Assembly (NCBI GenBank): GCA_022768245.1
Contig: JALEMR010000081.1
Span: forward strand, 1-39,410
DNA length: 39,410 nucleotides
Origin: Oscillospiraceae bacterium
GTDB lineage: Bacteria; Bacillota; Clostridia; Oscillospirales; Ruminococcaceae
Reading direction: 5' to 3'
The translations under genes were made by a program, and so were the position numbers. Position 1 is the stretch's first letter. Every line of letters starts with the position of its first letter. The notes beneath the pieces are model-generated. The model saw only the letters and a program-made list of their open reading frames with translations, was not told where the DNA came from and ran no database searches. This document shows, one piece after another, positions 7,694 through 15,637 of the stretch.

Positions 7694-7750
7694 GTTATAC
7701 TTCCCTCTGTTTCAAATAACAATGCTGTTTGCAACAGAGGGAAATATAAC
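7694..7750 (+). repeat. Long inverted repeat between phosphatase/kinase relic and first kinase
   Basis: An 18-bp arm (GTTATACTTCCCTCTGTT at 7694-7711) is complementary, with one mismatch, to 7733-7750, leaving a 21-nt loop. It ends 14 bp before the kinase ribosome site. It lacks a T-run on the plus strand, so it may be an mRNA-stabilising or attenuating hairpin or a tiny mobile repeat. Confidence 0.6.
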
Positions 7751-7779
7751 ATCAATATTTTCGTAAAGGAGATGTTTAT

Positions 7780-10443
7780 ATGTTAAAGATATCGGATAAA
7801 AATCTGTGCGAATGCTGCTTTGCCGAGATCTCGGAAGAGCCCTGCAGCAAGTGCGGCTATTCGCCGGAAAGCTATCCCAATGACCCTTCGGTGCTTCCCT
7901 GCGGAAGCGCTCTTATGGGCAGGTACGCGGTGGGCAGGCTCATCGGCATGGGCGGCTTCGGCATTACATATCTTGCATATGATATCAAAATGGGCCGCAG
8001 GATAGCCATTAAGGAGTTTTTCCCCTTCGGACTGGCGGCGAGAAGCAGCGACCATCTGACGGTCTCCGTTTCGATAAACGAGGAATCGGCTGCCGTCTTC
8101 AAAAACGGCGCAGAGCGATTCTACGAGGAAGCACGCATGGTGGCGGGATTTAACGATAATCCCAATATCGTCAGCGTTTATGACTTCTTCTATGAAAATT
8201 CCACGGCTTATTATACTATGGAATATCTGCATGGTCAGAGCCTTAAGGACCATATCGTCAAAAACGGCGTGCTTTCCGCAGAACAGGCGGTTTTCCTTGC
8301 AAGATGCGTTTCCGACGCGCTGATGACCGTCCATGAAGCTAACGTCCTTCACAGAGACGTATCTCCCGATAATATCATGCTCTGCGAAAACGGCAAGGTG
8401 AAGCTTATCGACTTCGGCGCCGCAAGACAGGTGATCGCGGACCGCTCACAGAGCATGTCGGTAATTTTAAAGCCCGGCTTTGCGCCGCTGGAGCAGTATC
8501 AGAAAAAGAGCAAGCAGGGTCCCTGGACGGATATATATTCTTTTGGAACGACCCTATTCTATGCGATGACGGGAATTATCCCCGACGACCCCATGACCCG
8601 TCTCGAGGACGATGATAAATTCAGCGAAAACAGCTACTCCATTGACGACGGGCTCTGGAATATCGTCCGTAAGGCGACCATGCTTAAGGTCAAGGACAGA
8701 TACGGCAGTGTTTCCGAGCTGATAAGCGACCTGGAAAAGCTGTCTGTGACCCCGGAGCCGATAATCGGCAAGGCTGACGCCCGCAGGAACGGGAACACCG
8801 TAAGAACGCAGACTATGACGGCAGCTCCGTCAGGGTACCCTTCGACTGCTTCGGCAGCAGCTCCCGCCGAAGAGACAGTGCCCGAGCCCAATGCCGCTCC
8901 CGCTAATGAGAAAGCTCCCGCAAAGGAGAGCGCTCCCGCGCCTGTCGGGAAAAATGCTCCCGCCGAGGAAAGCGCGCCTGCTTCCGAAGAGCATAAGGCG
9001 AAGAAATTCCCCGCAGCTATTGTGGGTATAGCTTCTGCTGCGGCAGTTATCGTGCTTGTTATCTGCATAGCCGTGTTCGGAAAGGGCGGCTCGGACAGCG
9101 ATATTGCGGATGATATCGCCGTGGATAATACTACCGTGAGCGATACCGAAAAGACATCGCAGAAAACGACCGACACCGAAAAGGACGATATATTTTTCAT
9201 CTCACTGCCCGAGACCGAGAAAACAACAACGACAACCAATGCTCCGTTCGGCGCAGGTTCGTTTGAATCATCTTCAACTTCTGTGCCCGTGGTGACTGCT
9301 GTGCCCGAATCCTCCGAGTCCGAGACCACCGCTGTCAGCGGAACGACCGAGTCCGAGACCTCAAAGGTCACAATGCCTTCGGTAACTACACCCGGTACAT
9401 CTTCTGCCACCAAGCCTTCTGTCACTGCTCCTGCCACAAAGCCATCGGTGACAACTCCTGCGGTGACTATTACCAAGGAGAAGGTTACGGCACCTCCCGT
9501 AACAGCTCCTCCTGTCTCTAAAACGACCACAACTGCCACGACCACTGCTCCCAAGCCTTCCGTAAAATGGAAGGATGCGTCGTCAAGTCTGCATAAGGTC
9601 TCATTTCAGGTGCCCGACTCCTATAAGAAGGACCCTTCCATCAACACGGATGAATACTGTCTGAACTATTCCAACTCCGACCTGGAGCAGCTGGGGGTGT
9701 GGTATGTCGAGATGATAGGCTCCCGCATTGTATTCTCATACAAGGATATTCCCGGAATGATAGATTACATATTTAAAAACATGAACTTTGTTAACGGCAC
9801 CACAGGTCATAACATCACATCCACCGAATATGTCACAATTGCGGGACGAAATGCCTGGAAATGCAACTATGATCAGTATATCAACGGAAAGACCTATAAA
9901 TACTCTTTGATATTCACCGATTCCAAAACAGACTTTGGCTGCTATATTTTTGTTACCGCCTACCTGGACGGCAGCACGGAGGGCAGGCAGATAGCCGAGA
10001 AATATCTTGACAGCCTTAATATAACAGGCAAGCCTCAGACGACACTGGAGGGCTTTAAGAGCTACCGCGGAAATCTCGGCGTTTCAGGCACATATGCAGA
10101 TGTGGGATTTATTTATCCCGATGAGAATTACTTCTCCTGCACATTGAGCGGCGGAAACGGCAGCTCGCTCTGGGTAAAGGATACCTATGACAGGATAGAT
10201 ATTTTTGTCAATGATCTGTCGATGGAAGAATTTGCAGAGAGATTAGGAGAATCGCCAAAGAAGATAACCTATGTAGAATACGGAGAGACCGTTTTCGAAT
10301 ACATGGAGTCCGATTCATACGGCTACTGCTACAAGGTGAAGATAAACGGAATGTATCTTACCATTGAGGTGGGTACCGAAAGCTCGATGCTTATCTATGT
10401 GGCAGAGAACTTTATCCTTCCCACTATATACATTTACAGTTAA
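7780..10443 (+). CDS. Transmembrane Ser/Thr protein kinase with PsbP-like ectodomain
   Basis: This 887-residue bitopic kinase begins with a zinc ribbon (Cys10, 13, 22, 25). The kinase domain, residues ~48-320, has glycine loop GMGGFG (56-61), Lys78 in RIAIKEFF, catalytic HRDVSPDN with Asp193 and Asn198, and LIDFG with Asp211. A Pro/Ala/Glu linker, one transmembrane helix (~409-432) and a Thr/Ser-rich spacer to ~595 follow. The ectodomain has two parts: a unit at ~597-748 resembling PsbP/Mog1-like folds (weak), and a final unit at ~755-887 that is shared with the next kinase. The catalytic loop has Ser where most Ser/Thr kinases have Lys. AAAGGAG lies 8 nt before the ATG. There are no PASTA repeats, so it is not an orthologue of PrkC/PknB. 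It probably senses an extracellular cue and phosphorylates the FHA proteins of the cassette (inferred). Confidence 0.9.
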   Translation: MLKISDKNLCECCFAEISEEPCSKCGYSPESYPNDPSVLPCGSALMGRYAVGRLIGMGGFGITYLAYDIKMGRRIAIKEFFPFGLAARSSDHLTVSVSINEESAAVFKNGAERFYEEARMVAGFNDNPNIVSVYDFFYENSTAYYTMEYLHGQSLKDHIVKNGVLSAEQAVFLARCVSDALMTVHEANVLHRDVSPDNIMLCENGKVKLIDFGAARQVIADRSQSMSVILKPGFAPLEQYQKKSKQGPWTDIYSFGTTLFYAMTGIIPDDPMTRLEDDDKFSENSYSIDDGLWNIVRKATMLKVKDRYGSVSELISDLEKLSVTPEPIIGKADARRNGNTVRTQTMTAAPSGYPSTASAAAPAEETVPEPNAAPANEKAPAKESAPAPVGKNAPAEESAPASEEHKAKKFPAAIVGIASAAAVIVLVICIAVFGKGGSDSDIADDIAVDNTTVSDTEKTSQKTTDTEKDDIFFISLPETEKTTTTTNAPFGAGSFESSSTSVPVVTAVPESSESETTAVSGTTESETSKVTMPSVTTPGTSSATKPSVTAPATKPSVTTPAVTITKEKVTAPPVTAPPVSKTTTTATTTAPKPSVKWKDASSSLHKVSFQVPDSYKKDPSINTDEYCLNYSNSDLEQLGVWYVEMIGSRIVFSYKDIPGMIDYIFKNMNFVNGTTGHNITSTEYVTIAGRNAWKCNYDQYINGKTYKYSLIFTDSKTDFGCYIFVTAYLDGSTEGRQIAEKYLDSLNITGKPQTTLEGFKSYRGNLGVSGTYADVGFIYPDENYFSCTLSGGNGSSLWVKDTYDRIDIFVNDLSMEEFAERLGESPKKITYVEYGETVFEYMESDSYGYCYKVKINGMYLTIEVGTESSMLIYVAENFILPTIYIYS

Positions 10444-10454
10444 GGAACTTATCT

Positions 10455-13082
10455 ATGATTGAAACTAATAAAGGTAATCTATGCGAATGCTGCTTTGCCC
10501 ATATCTCAAATGAGCCCTGCAGTGAATGCGGATATTCACCCGAAAGCTATGTCAGCGACCCTGCAGTCCTGCCCTGCGGCAGCGCACTTATGGGCAGATA
10601 TGCGGTGGGAAGAGTAATAGGAATGGGCGGCTTCGGCATAACATATCTTGCGTATGATATCAAGATCGGACGTAAGATAGCAATAAAGGAGTTTTTCCCC
10701 TTCGGGCTTGCAGCCAGAGGTGCCGATCATCTGACCGTCTCCGTTTCGATGAAGGAGAACTCGCCAAGCGTCTTTCAAAACGGCGCAGAGAGATTCTACG
10801 AAGAGGCGAGCATGGTGGCGGGCTTCAGCGACAATCCCAATATCGTGGGCGTTTATGACTTTTTCTATGAGAATTCCACGGCGTATTACACCATGGAATA
10901 TCTTGAGGGACAGACTCTCAAGGACCATATTGTCCATAACGGTGTGCTCAGCGCAGAGCAGGCGGTCTTCCTTGCGGGGTGCGTTGCCGACGCGCTGATG
11001 ACCGTTCACGGAGCGAGTATCCTTCACAGGGATATCTCTCCCGATAATATCATGCTCTGCAGCAGCGGCAGGGTGAAGCTCATTGATTTCGGCGCCGCAA
11101 GACAGGTAGTGGCGGACGGCTCGCAGAATATGTCGGTCATTTTAAAGCCCGGCTTTGCGCCGCTGGAGCAGTATCAGAAAAAGGGCAAGCAGGGTCCCTG
11201 GACGGATATATATTCTCTCGGAACGACCCTATTCTATGCGCTGACGGGACTTATCCCCGACGACCCTATGACCCGCCTTGAGGACGATGAAAAATTTGAC
11301 GAGAACAAATACTCCATTAATGACGGACTCTGGAATATCATCCGTAAGGCGACGATGCTTAAGATATCTGACAGATACAAAAATATTTCCGAGTTCATAA
11401 GCGACCTTGAAAGGCTTCCCTTTGCCGCAGAGCCGATAATCAAGGGACCTGCTATGCGGACGATGTCCATGCCGTACGGAATGACCGTAGGGCAGCAGAC
11501 TATGACTACATCGGCGGAAGATATACCTATGTCTGCTTCCGAACCGCAGGAAAGTGCTCCCGCCGAGGAAAGCGCGCCTGTTTCCGAAGCGCCTAAGGCA
11601 AAGAAATTCCCTGCGGCTGTGGTGGGGATAGCTTCTGCGGCGGTGGTCATTGCTGCGGTCATATGCATAGCCGTGTTCGGAAAGGGCGGTTCGGACAGAG
11701 ACGCTGCGGATATTACAAAGCCCGAAAAGGTGACCGAGACTACAAAGGTCACCTCCGAAGGGGTATTTAATGCAAATGTGACTTCTGAGCCCGAGACATC
11801 AAAGAATAATTCCGAAGGAGTATTCAATGCAAAGGTAACTTCTCCGCCCGTAAGCGAGGTCACCGAAGCGGAGGCTCATTATAGCGAGAAAAGCTTCAGC
11901 GGCGAGATACTGGTCAGCGGAAAGACTGCGGAGATCAAATTCGACTATTCCGAAAGAAGCGATGAACCCCTTACTGTAAGCGGCAGCGGCAGCAGCTCTG
12001 TCTGGATAAGGGATTCCGTCAGCGGCATACATATTTATGTAAACACTATGCCGATGGAAAAGCTGGCGGAAAATCTGGGGATGTCTGCCGACAGCATAGA
12101 GTCTGTGACCTATGGCAAAACCACCTATAAGCACATGGATACCGACTCCCTCGGCAGATGCTATAAGACGGAGCTCGGCGGGATGTACCTTACTGTCGAG
12201 GTGGGAACGGAAAGCGGAGAGCTTGTACGCATTGCCGATGAATATATCCTGCCGACTATATTTATAGATATTGATGAATCCGTCCTTTCCGAAGCGACAG
12301 AGACCGAAGCGCCTGCAGTGCCCGAGACTATAACCATCGGCGGGACCGAATACAGTACCGATATGACGGGTATACTCAATCTGAAGAATAAGGGACTTAA
12401 GGACAGTGACATAAAAGACCTGAAATATATGACAAACGTGACCGAAATAATCCTGAGCGACAATGACCTTACCGATCTGTCGCCCTTAAGCGGACTTACA
12501 CAGCTTGAAAAGCTTACCTATCACAATAACAACGTAAAGGATCTCTCCTTTGCAAAGGATCTGAAAAATCTAAAGACGCTGGGCGCGGAGAATAACGGCA
12601 TCTCTGATCTGTCGCCCCTGTCGGGCATGACCGAGCTTACCGAAATATGGCTTAATATCAATAATATCAGCGATGTTACGCCGCTGAAGAATTGTACAAA
12701 GGTACAGTACCTTAGTCTGGCAAATAATCCGATAAGCGATTGTTCCGCTCTTTCGGGAATGACGCAGCTCATACAGCTCTATATGCACGGCTGCGGTCTG
12801 AAAAGCCTGGAGCCTTTCAGCGGCTGTACCATGCTGGAAGTTGTCTATGTGGGAGAGAATCAGCTTACCGACCTTACCCCTCTTGCAGGAAATCCGGGAC
12901 TCAAGGTACTTCATGCGACGAACAATCAGCTTAACGGAAACTGCAGTGCATTAAAGGGACTGACCATTCTGGATGAACTTTATTTAACGGGAAACGGCTA
13001 CGATGCAGCGCCCGAATTATTGGAAAACTATATAAATACTTATTTGTACAGCGATGAGGACGGCTTTATATGGTGGTATTGA
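10455..13082 (+). CDS. Transmembrane Ser/Thr protein kinase with leucine-rich-repeat ectodomain
   Basis: This 875-residue paralogue of the preceding kinase is nearly identical over the first ~320 residues: zinc ribbon, GMGGFG, Lys78, HRDISPDN, LIDFG and the PGFAPLEQY activation segment. One transmembrane helix lies at ~384-410 (FPAAVVGIASAAVVIAAVIC). Outside are a short linker with a duplicated SEGVFNA(N/K)VTS motif, the ectodomain unit shared with the first kinase (~475-605), and six to eight internalin-like leucine-rich repeats at ~635-850 (pattern LTDLSPLSGLTQLEKLTYHN). The protein ends in GFIWWY. AAGGAA lies 7-8 nt before the ATG, 11 bp behind the first kinase, so the two are co-transcribed. 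The different ectodomain tips suggest the same downstream output with different ligands, possibly proteins or glycans for the LRR (inferred). Confidence 0.9.
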   Translation: MIETNKGNLCECCFAHISNEPCSECGYSPESYVSDPAVLPCGSALMGRYAVGRVIGMGGFGITYLAYDIKIGRKIAIKEFFPFGLAARGADHLTVSVSMKENSPSVFQNGAERFYEEASMVAGFSDNPNIVGVYDFFYENSTAYYTMEYLEGQTLKDHIVHNGVLSAEQAVFLAGCVADALMTVHGASILHRDISPDNIMLCSSGRVKLIDFGAARQVVADGSQNMSVILKPGFAPLEQYQKKGKQGPWTDIYSLGTTLFYALTGLIPDDPMTRLEDDEKFDENKYSINDGLWNIIRKATMLKISDRYKNISEFISDLERLPFAAEPIIKGPAMRTMSMPYGMTVGQQTMTTSAEDIPMSASEPQESAPAEESAPVSEAPKAKKFPAAVVGIASAAVVIAAVICIAVFGKGGSDRDAADITKPEKVTETTKVTSEGVFNANVTSEPETSKNNSEGVFNAKVTSPPVSEVTEAEAHYSEKSFSGEILVSGKTAEIKFDYSERSDEPLTVSGSGSSSVWIRDSVSGIHIYVNTMPMEKLAENLGMSADSIESVTYGKTTYKHMDTDSLGRCYKTELGGMYLTVEVGTESGELVRIADEYILPTIFIDIDESVLSEATETEAPAVPETITIGGTEYSTDMTGILNLKNKGLKDSDIKDLKYMTNVTEIILSDNDLTDLSPLSGLTQLEKLTYHNNNVKDLSFAKDLKNLKTLGAENNGISDLSPLSGMTELTEIWLNINNISDVTPLKNCTKVQYLSLANNPISDCSALSGMTQLIQLYMHGCGLKSLEPFSGCTMLEVVYVGENQLTDLTPLAGNPGLKVLHATNNQLNGNCSALKGLTILDELYLTGNGYDAAPELLENYINTYLYSDEDGFIWWY

Positions 13083-13109
13083 TAACGGCTCATCGGACAT
13101 AAATAAAAA

Positions 13110-13140
13110 ATCGCTCTCTCTTCGGAGGGCGATCTTTTTT
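13110..13140 (+). terminator. Terminator of the phospho-signalling cassette
   Basis: The stem ATCGCTCTC/GAGGGCGAT (13110-13133, one G-T pair) is followed by CTTTTTT and preceded by an A-run, so it could act in both directions. It lies ~28 bp after the stop of the LRR kinase. Confidence 0.8.
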
Positions 13141-13167
13141 ATGTATGTCTGCACTTTGACAGGAGCT

Positions 13168-13269
13168 TATAGTAAACGACATTGAAACTGATGCTTTCAG
13201 TCTGCGCAAAATCCATATATGCAAGATTTTGCTTGACTTTAAGTTCAATTTCTAATGTCGTTTACTATA
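13168..13269. repeat. 102-bp palindromic element, copy A
   Basis: Perfect 16-bp terminal inverted repeats (TATAGTAAACGACATT at 13168-13183; its complement at 13254-13269) enclose a core at 13201-13242 that is itself palindromic (CAAAATC ... GATTTTG). There is no ORF. The core and total length match the element at 37217-37318, although the arms are unrelated. It sits at the 3' side of both the kinase operon and the response-regulator gene. Confidence 0.75.
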
Positions 13270-13283
13270 GTATTATCGGTGCT

Positions 13284-13913
13284 CTATACCAGATTGTTCT
13301 TCACCGCAAATACCGCCAGCTGAGTGCGGTCCTTAAGTCCCAGCTTTTCCAGCAGCTTCGAGATATTGTTCCTCACAGTGCCTTCCGCAAGGAAAAGTCT
13401 TGCTGCTATCTCCTTGTTGTCGCAGCCGTCGCAGATGAGGGTCATAAGCTCCCGGTCTCTTTCGGATATATCAAAGCTTGCCGCCGAGGGCTGCGAAACA
13501 GGCATGGTCTGCTTTATGGACGAAAACACCGTCGCACCGAATACGTTTATGCCGCTGTTAACGGTCTTTATGGCGTTGATTATCTTCTCGTTCTCCATTT
13601 CCTTAAGGATATACCCGTCCGCTCCGCAGGCGACAGCCTTCTGCACGGTCTCGCTGTCGTCAAAGGTGGTGAGCACCAGCACCTTTATATCGGGAAAATG
13701 AGTTTTTATCTGTCTTGTGCCGTATTCGCCGTCGTATTCGGGCATGCGCATATCCATCAGCACCACATCGGGGGAGTGCTTTATGCAAATTTCAAGGGCT
13801 TCCTTTCCGTTGGCTGCCTCGCCTATGACCTTTATCTCTCCGTCCGTTGACAGCACAGCTTCAAGTCCTCGCCGCAGTATCTGTACGTCATCGGCTATAA
13901 GTACCTTTATCAT
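13284..13913 (-). CDS. NarL/LuxR-family response regulator
   Basis: This 209-residue protein has a receiver domain at residues 1-120: acidic pocket ADD at 7-9, phospho-acceptor Asp54 in LMDMRMP, a switch Thr in VLTTFDD, and Lys in GYILKE. A LuxR-type helix-turn-helix lies at ~145-205 (SERDRELMTLICDGCDNKEI, then AEGTVRNNISKLLEKLGLKD). Its start overlaps the stop of the histidine kinase gene by 4 bp (ATGA), so the pair is translationally coupled. It activates or represses transcription when phosphorylated by that kinase. The targets are not evident; the large membrane protein encoded just upstream is a candidate. Confidence 0.93.
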   Translation of the reverse strand: MIKVLIADDVQILRRGLEAVLSTDGEIKVIGEAANGKEALEICIKHSPDVVLMDMRMPEYDGEYGTRQIKTHFPDIKVLVLTTFDDSETVQKAVACGADGYILKEMENEKIINAIKTVNSGINVFGATVFSSIKQTMPVSQPSAASFDISERDRELMTLICDGCDNKEIAARLFLAEGTVRNNISKLLEKLGLKDRTQLAVFAVKNNLV

Positions 13914-15565
13914 GTGTTCGCTCCTTTCGTATCCGGTGGGACGGGTATCTTTATCACCGCCGAAAAGCCTATGCCCTCGCCCGACTTGAACACTGCGGTC
14001 CCGCCCAGCTTCTCTGTTCTTGATATGATACCGTTCAGTCCGTTGTGGGCGGTTATCTCCGCGCAGCCCCTGCCGTTGTCGAATACATACAGCTCAACGG
14101 ACTCGTCAAGAAATTTTACGATGACATCTATCCTGTCCGCTCCCGAGTATCTCACACTGTTGGTGATAAGCTCGCGGAAGCTGATGTAGATATCCTGCAC
14201 GCAGAAGGCATATCTGCCGTCCTCGGTGCCCTGTATGCAAAGCTCTGTTTTTATGTCCCTAACAGCGTCGGTGACGGTCTTTACCGCAGCAGTGACGGTG
14301 GTCAGGAAGCTGTCCTCCCGCAGATTGTTTATGGAGAAGCGAAGCTGTGTAAGTCCGCCCCGCGCAAGGGATTCCGTCTCGTCCATAAAGGAGATAAGCT
14401 CCCGAAGCTGCGGAGAATCGGGCATATCCGACAGCCTTACCTTTGAAAGCTTTGCAAGGGAGCTTATCATTGTAAAGGTATGACCTGCGGTGTCGTGGAC
14501 CTCCTGAGCTATCCTGTTCCGTTCCCGTTCAATGGCGAGCTTCTGCCTTGCGCCCGCAAGCTCGCCGGTCTTTTCGATAAGCTGATAATATCTCGATATG
14601 TCGGAAACTATCACTAGTCCCGCAACTATCATTCCCTTATCGTCGCGGCAGTGGTAGTGCTTTATCCCCAGATGAAGCCCGTCCTTTTCTATTTCGGCGT
14701 AGTCGAAGTTCTCCGTCAGCGGCTTTTCCGAAAGCTCGGAGACGCAGCCTACAAATGAGCTCAGGTCGTTTTTTTCGGAGATACCGAGCATCCGCTTTGC
14801 CGCACTGCTGAGATAGGTTATCCTGCCGCGGCGGCTGAATACTATCACGCCCTCTTCAATGGTATTGAATGCGTCCTCGAACGCCACGTCGTTTACGTTC
14901 AGAAAGCCGTAGCGGTAGGTGGCAAACAGGACGAGAATGTCCGATATGGCAAGCGATAATGGAGTCAGCGCAAAATCAAGAGCTATCACATTCGCAAGGG
15001 TCAGCAGATTTATCGACAGCGGGATAGCCGTGGCAAGGGTCAGCAGAACAGCCTGTCCGCGGGAGCGCTGCTTGTTCTCGAAGCATTGCCTGCATATCAG
15101 TGCGATACCGCAGAGCATTGCAAGATATATGTATATCTGACTGACGTAGAAAAGCGGTCCGTGAGTCACCCCGTCCATGGAAAATTCGGAGTAGTAAAGC
15201 CCGTGCAGCGGGTTTGTGACAGCACCCAGGAATATAAGTGAGGAAAACCCCAGCGTCCCGCACAGTAAAGGCTTTGACAGCTCCCTGTCCATGTAGCTCA
15301 CCGCGAAAAGCATCCAGCAGCTGCCGATGAAGCTTATTCCTAAGTTGCCAATGTCATAGCCGATAAGCAGCTGTCTTTCGCTTTCGGACAGGATTATCAC
15401 AAGCTGGGATATTATCCACAGCAGCAGCGAAAACTGACCGCCCACAAAGCTGAACGTGACCTTACTTCGGCTGCCCTTTACCATCAGCCAGACTATTGAT
15501 GTGCATACTATGGCAAGGGCGGCAAGAAGCAAAGCTGTAAGGATATGGAGCATAGTTCCGCTCAT
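13910..15565 (-). CDS. Membrane sensor histidine kinase (7TM - PAS - HisKA_3)
   Basis: This 551-residue protein has an N-terminal region (1-225) with about seven hydrophobic helices (7TM histidine kinase type), a PAS-like domain at ~228-330 (NTIEEGVIVFSRRGRITYLS), a short coiled region, and a HisKA_3 dimerisation/phosphoacceptor helix with His358 in RIAQEVHDTAGH. The HATPase domain at ~430-545 has an N-box (ELITNSVRYSG) and G-boxes (DNGRGC; GLNGIISRTEKLGGT). It phosphorylates the adjacent NarL-type regulator. AAAGGAG lies 10 nt or so before the ATG, and its own promoter sits in the 72-bp gap to the upstream membrane-protein gene. The PAS region is weakly conserved and no ligand can be predicted. 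Confidence 0.92.
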   Translation of the reverse strand: MSGTMLHILTALLLAALAIVCTSIVWLMVKGSRSKVTFSFVGGQFSLLLWIISQLVIILSESERQLLIGYDIGNLGISFIGSCWMLFAVSYMDRELSKPLLCGTLGFSSLIFLGAVTNPLHGLYYSEFSMDGVTHGPLFYVSQIYIYLAMLCGIALICRQCFENKQRSRGQAVLLTLATAIPLSINLLTLANVIALDFALTPLSLAISDILVLFATYRYGFLNVNDVAFEDAFNTIEEGVIVFSRRGRITYLSSAAKRMLGISEKNDLSSFVGCVSELSEKPLTENFDYAEIEKDGLHLGIKHYHCRDDKGMIVAGLVIVSDISRYYQLIEKTGELAGARQKLAIERERNRIAQEVHDTAGHTFTMISSLAKLSKVRLSDMPDSPQLRELISFMDETESLARGGLTQLRFSINNLREDSFLTTVTAAVKTVTDAVRDIKTELCIQGTEDGRYAFCVQDIYISFRELITNSVRYSGADRIDVIVKFLDESVELYVFDNGRGCAEITAHNGLNGIISRTEKLGGTAVFKSGEGIGFSAVIKIPVPPDTKGANT

Positions 15566-15603
15566 TTTACGTAAGCTCCTTTCGGTCGGTGTTTGTCAAT
15601 ATA

Positions 15604-15632
15604 ATTATATATCATATCACCGTGAAAATCAA
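15604..15632 (-). promoter_or_regulatory. Promoter of the two-component genes
   Basis: On the minus strand, TTGATT (15627-15632), a 17-bp spacer and TATAAT (15604-15609) lie ~38 bp before the histidine kinase start. They sit immediately after the stop of the 1186-residue membrane protein gene. Confidence 0.7.
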
Positions 15633-15637
15633 GGGGC

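Noticed and set aside
7577..7786. 69-codon plus-strand ORF before the first kinase
   Set aside because: Falls in the kinase relic and hairpin; no homology and no ribosome site.
8634..9554. 306-codon minus-strand ORF
   Set aside because: Antisense of the kinase Thr/Pro-rich linker, low complexity.
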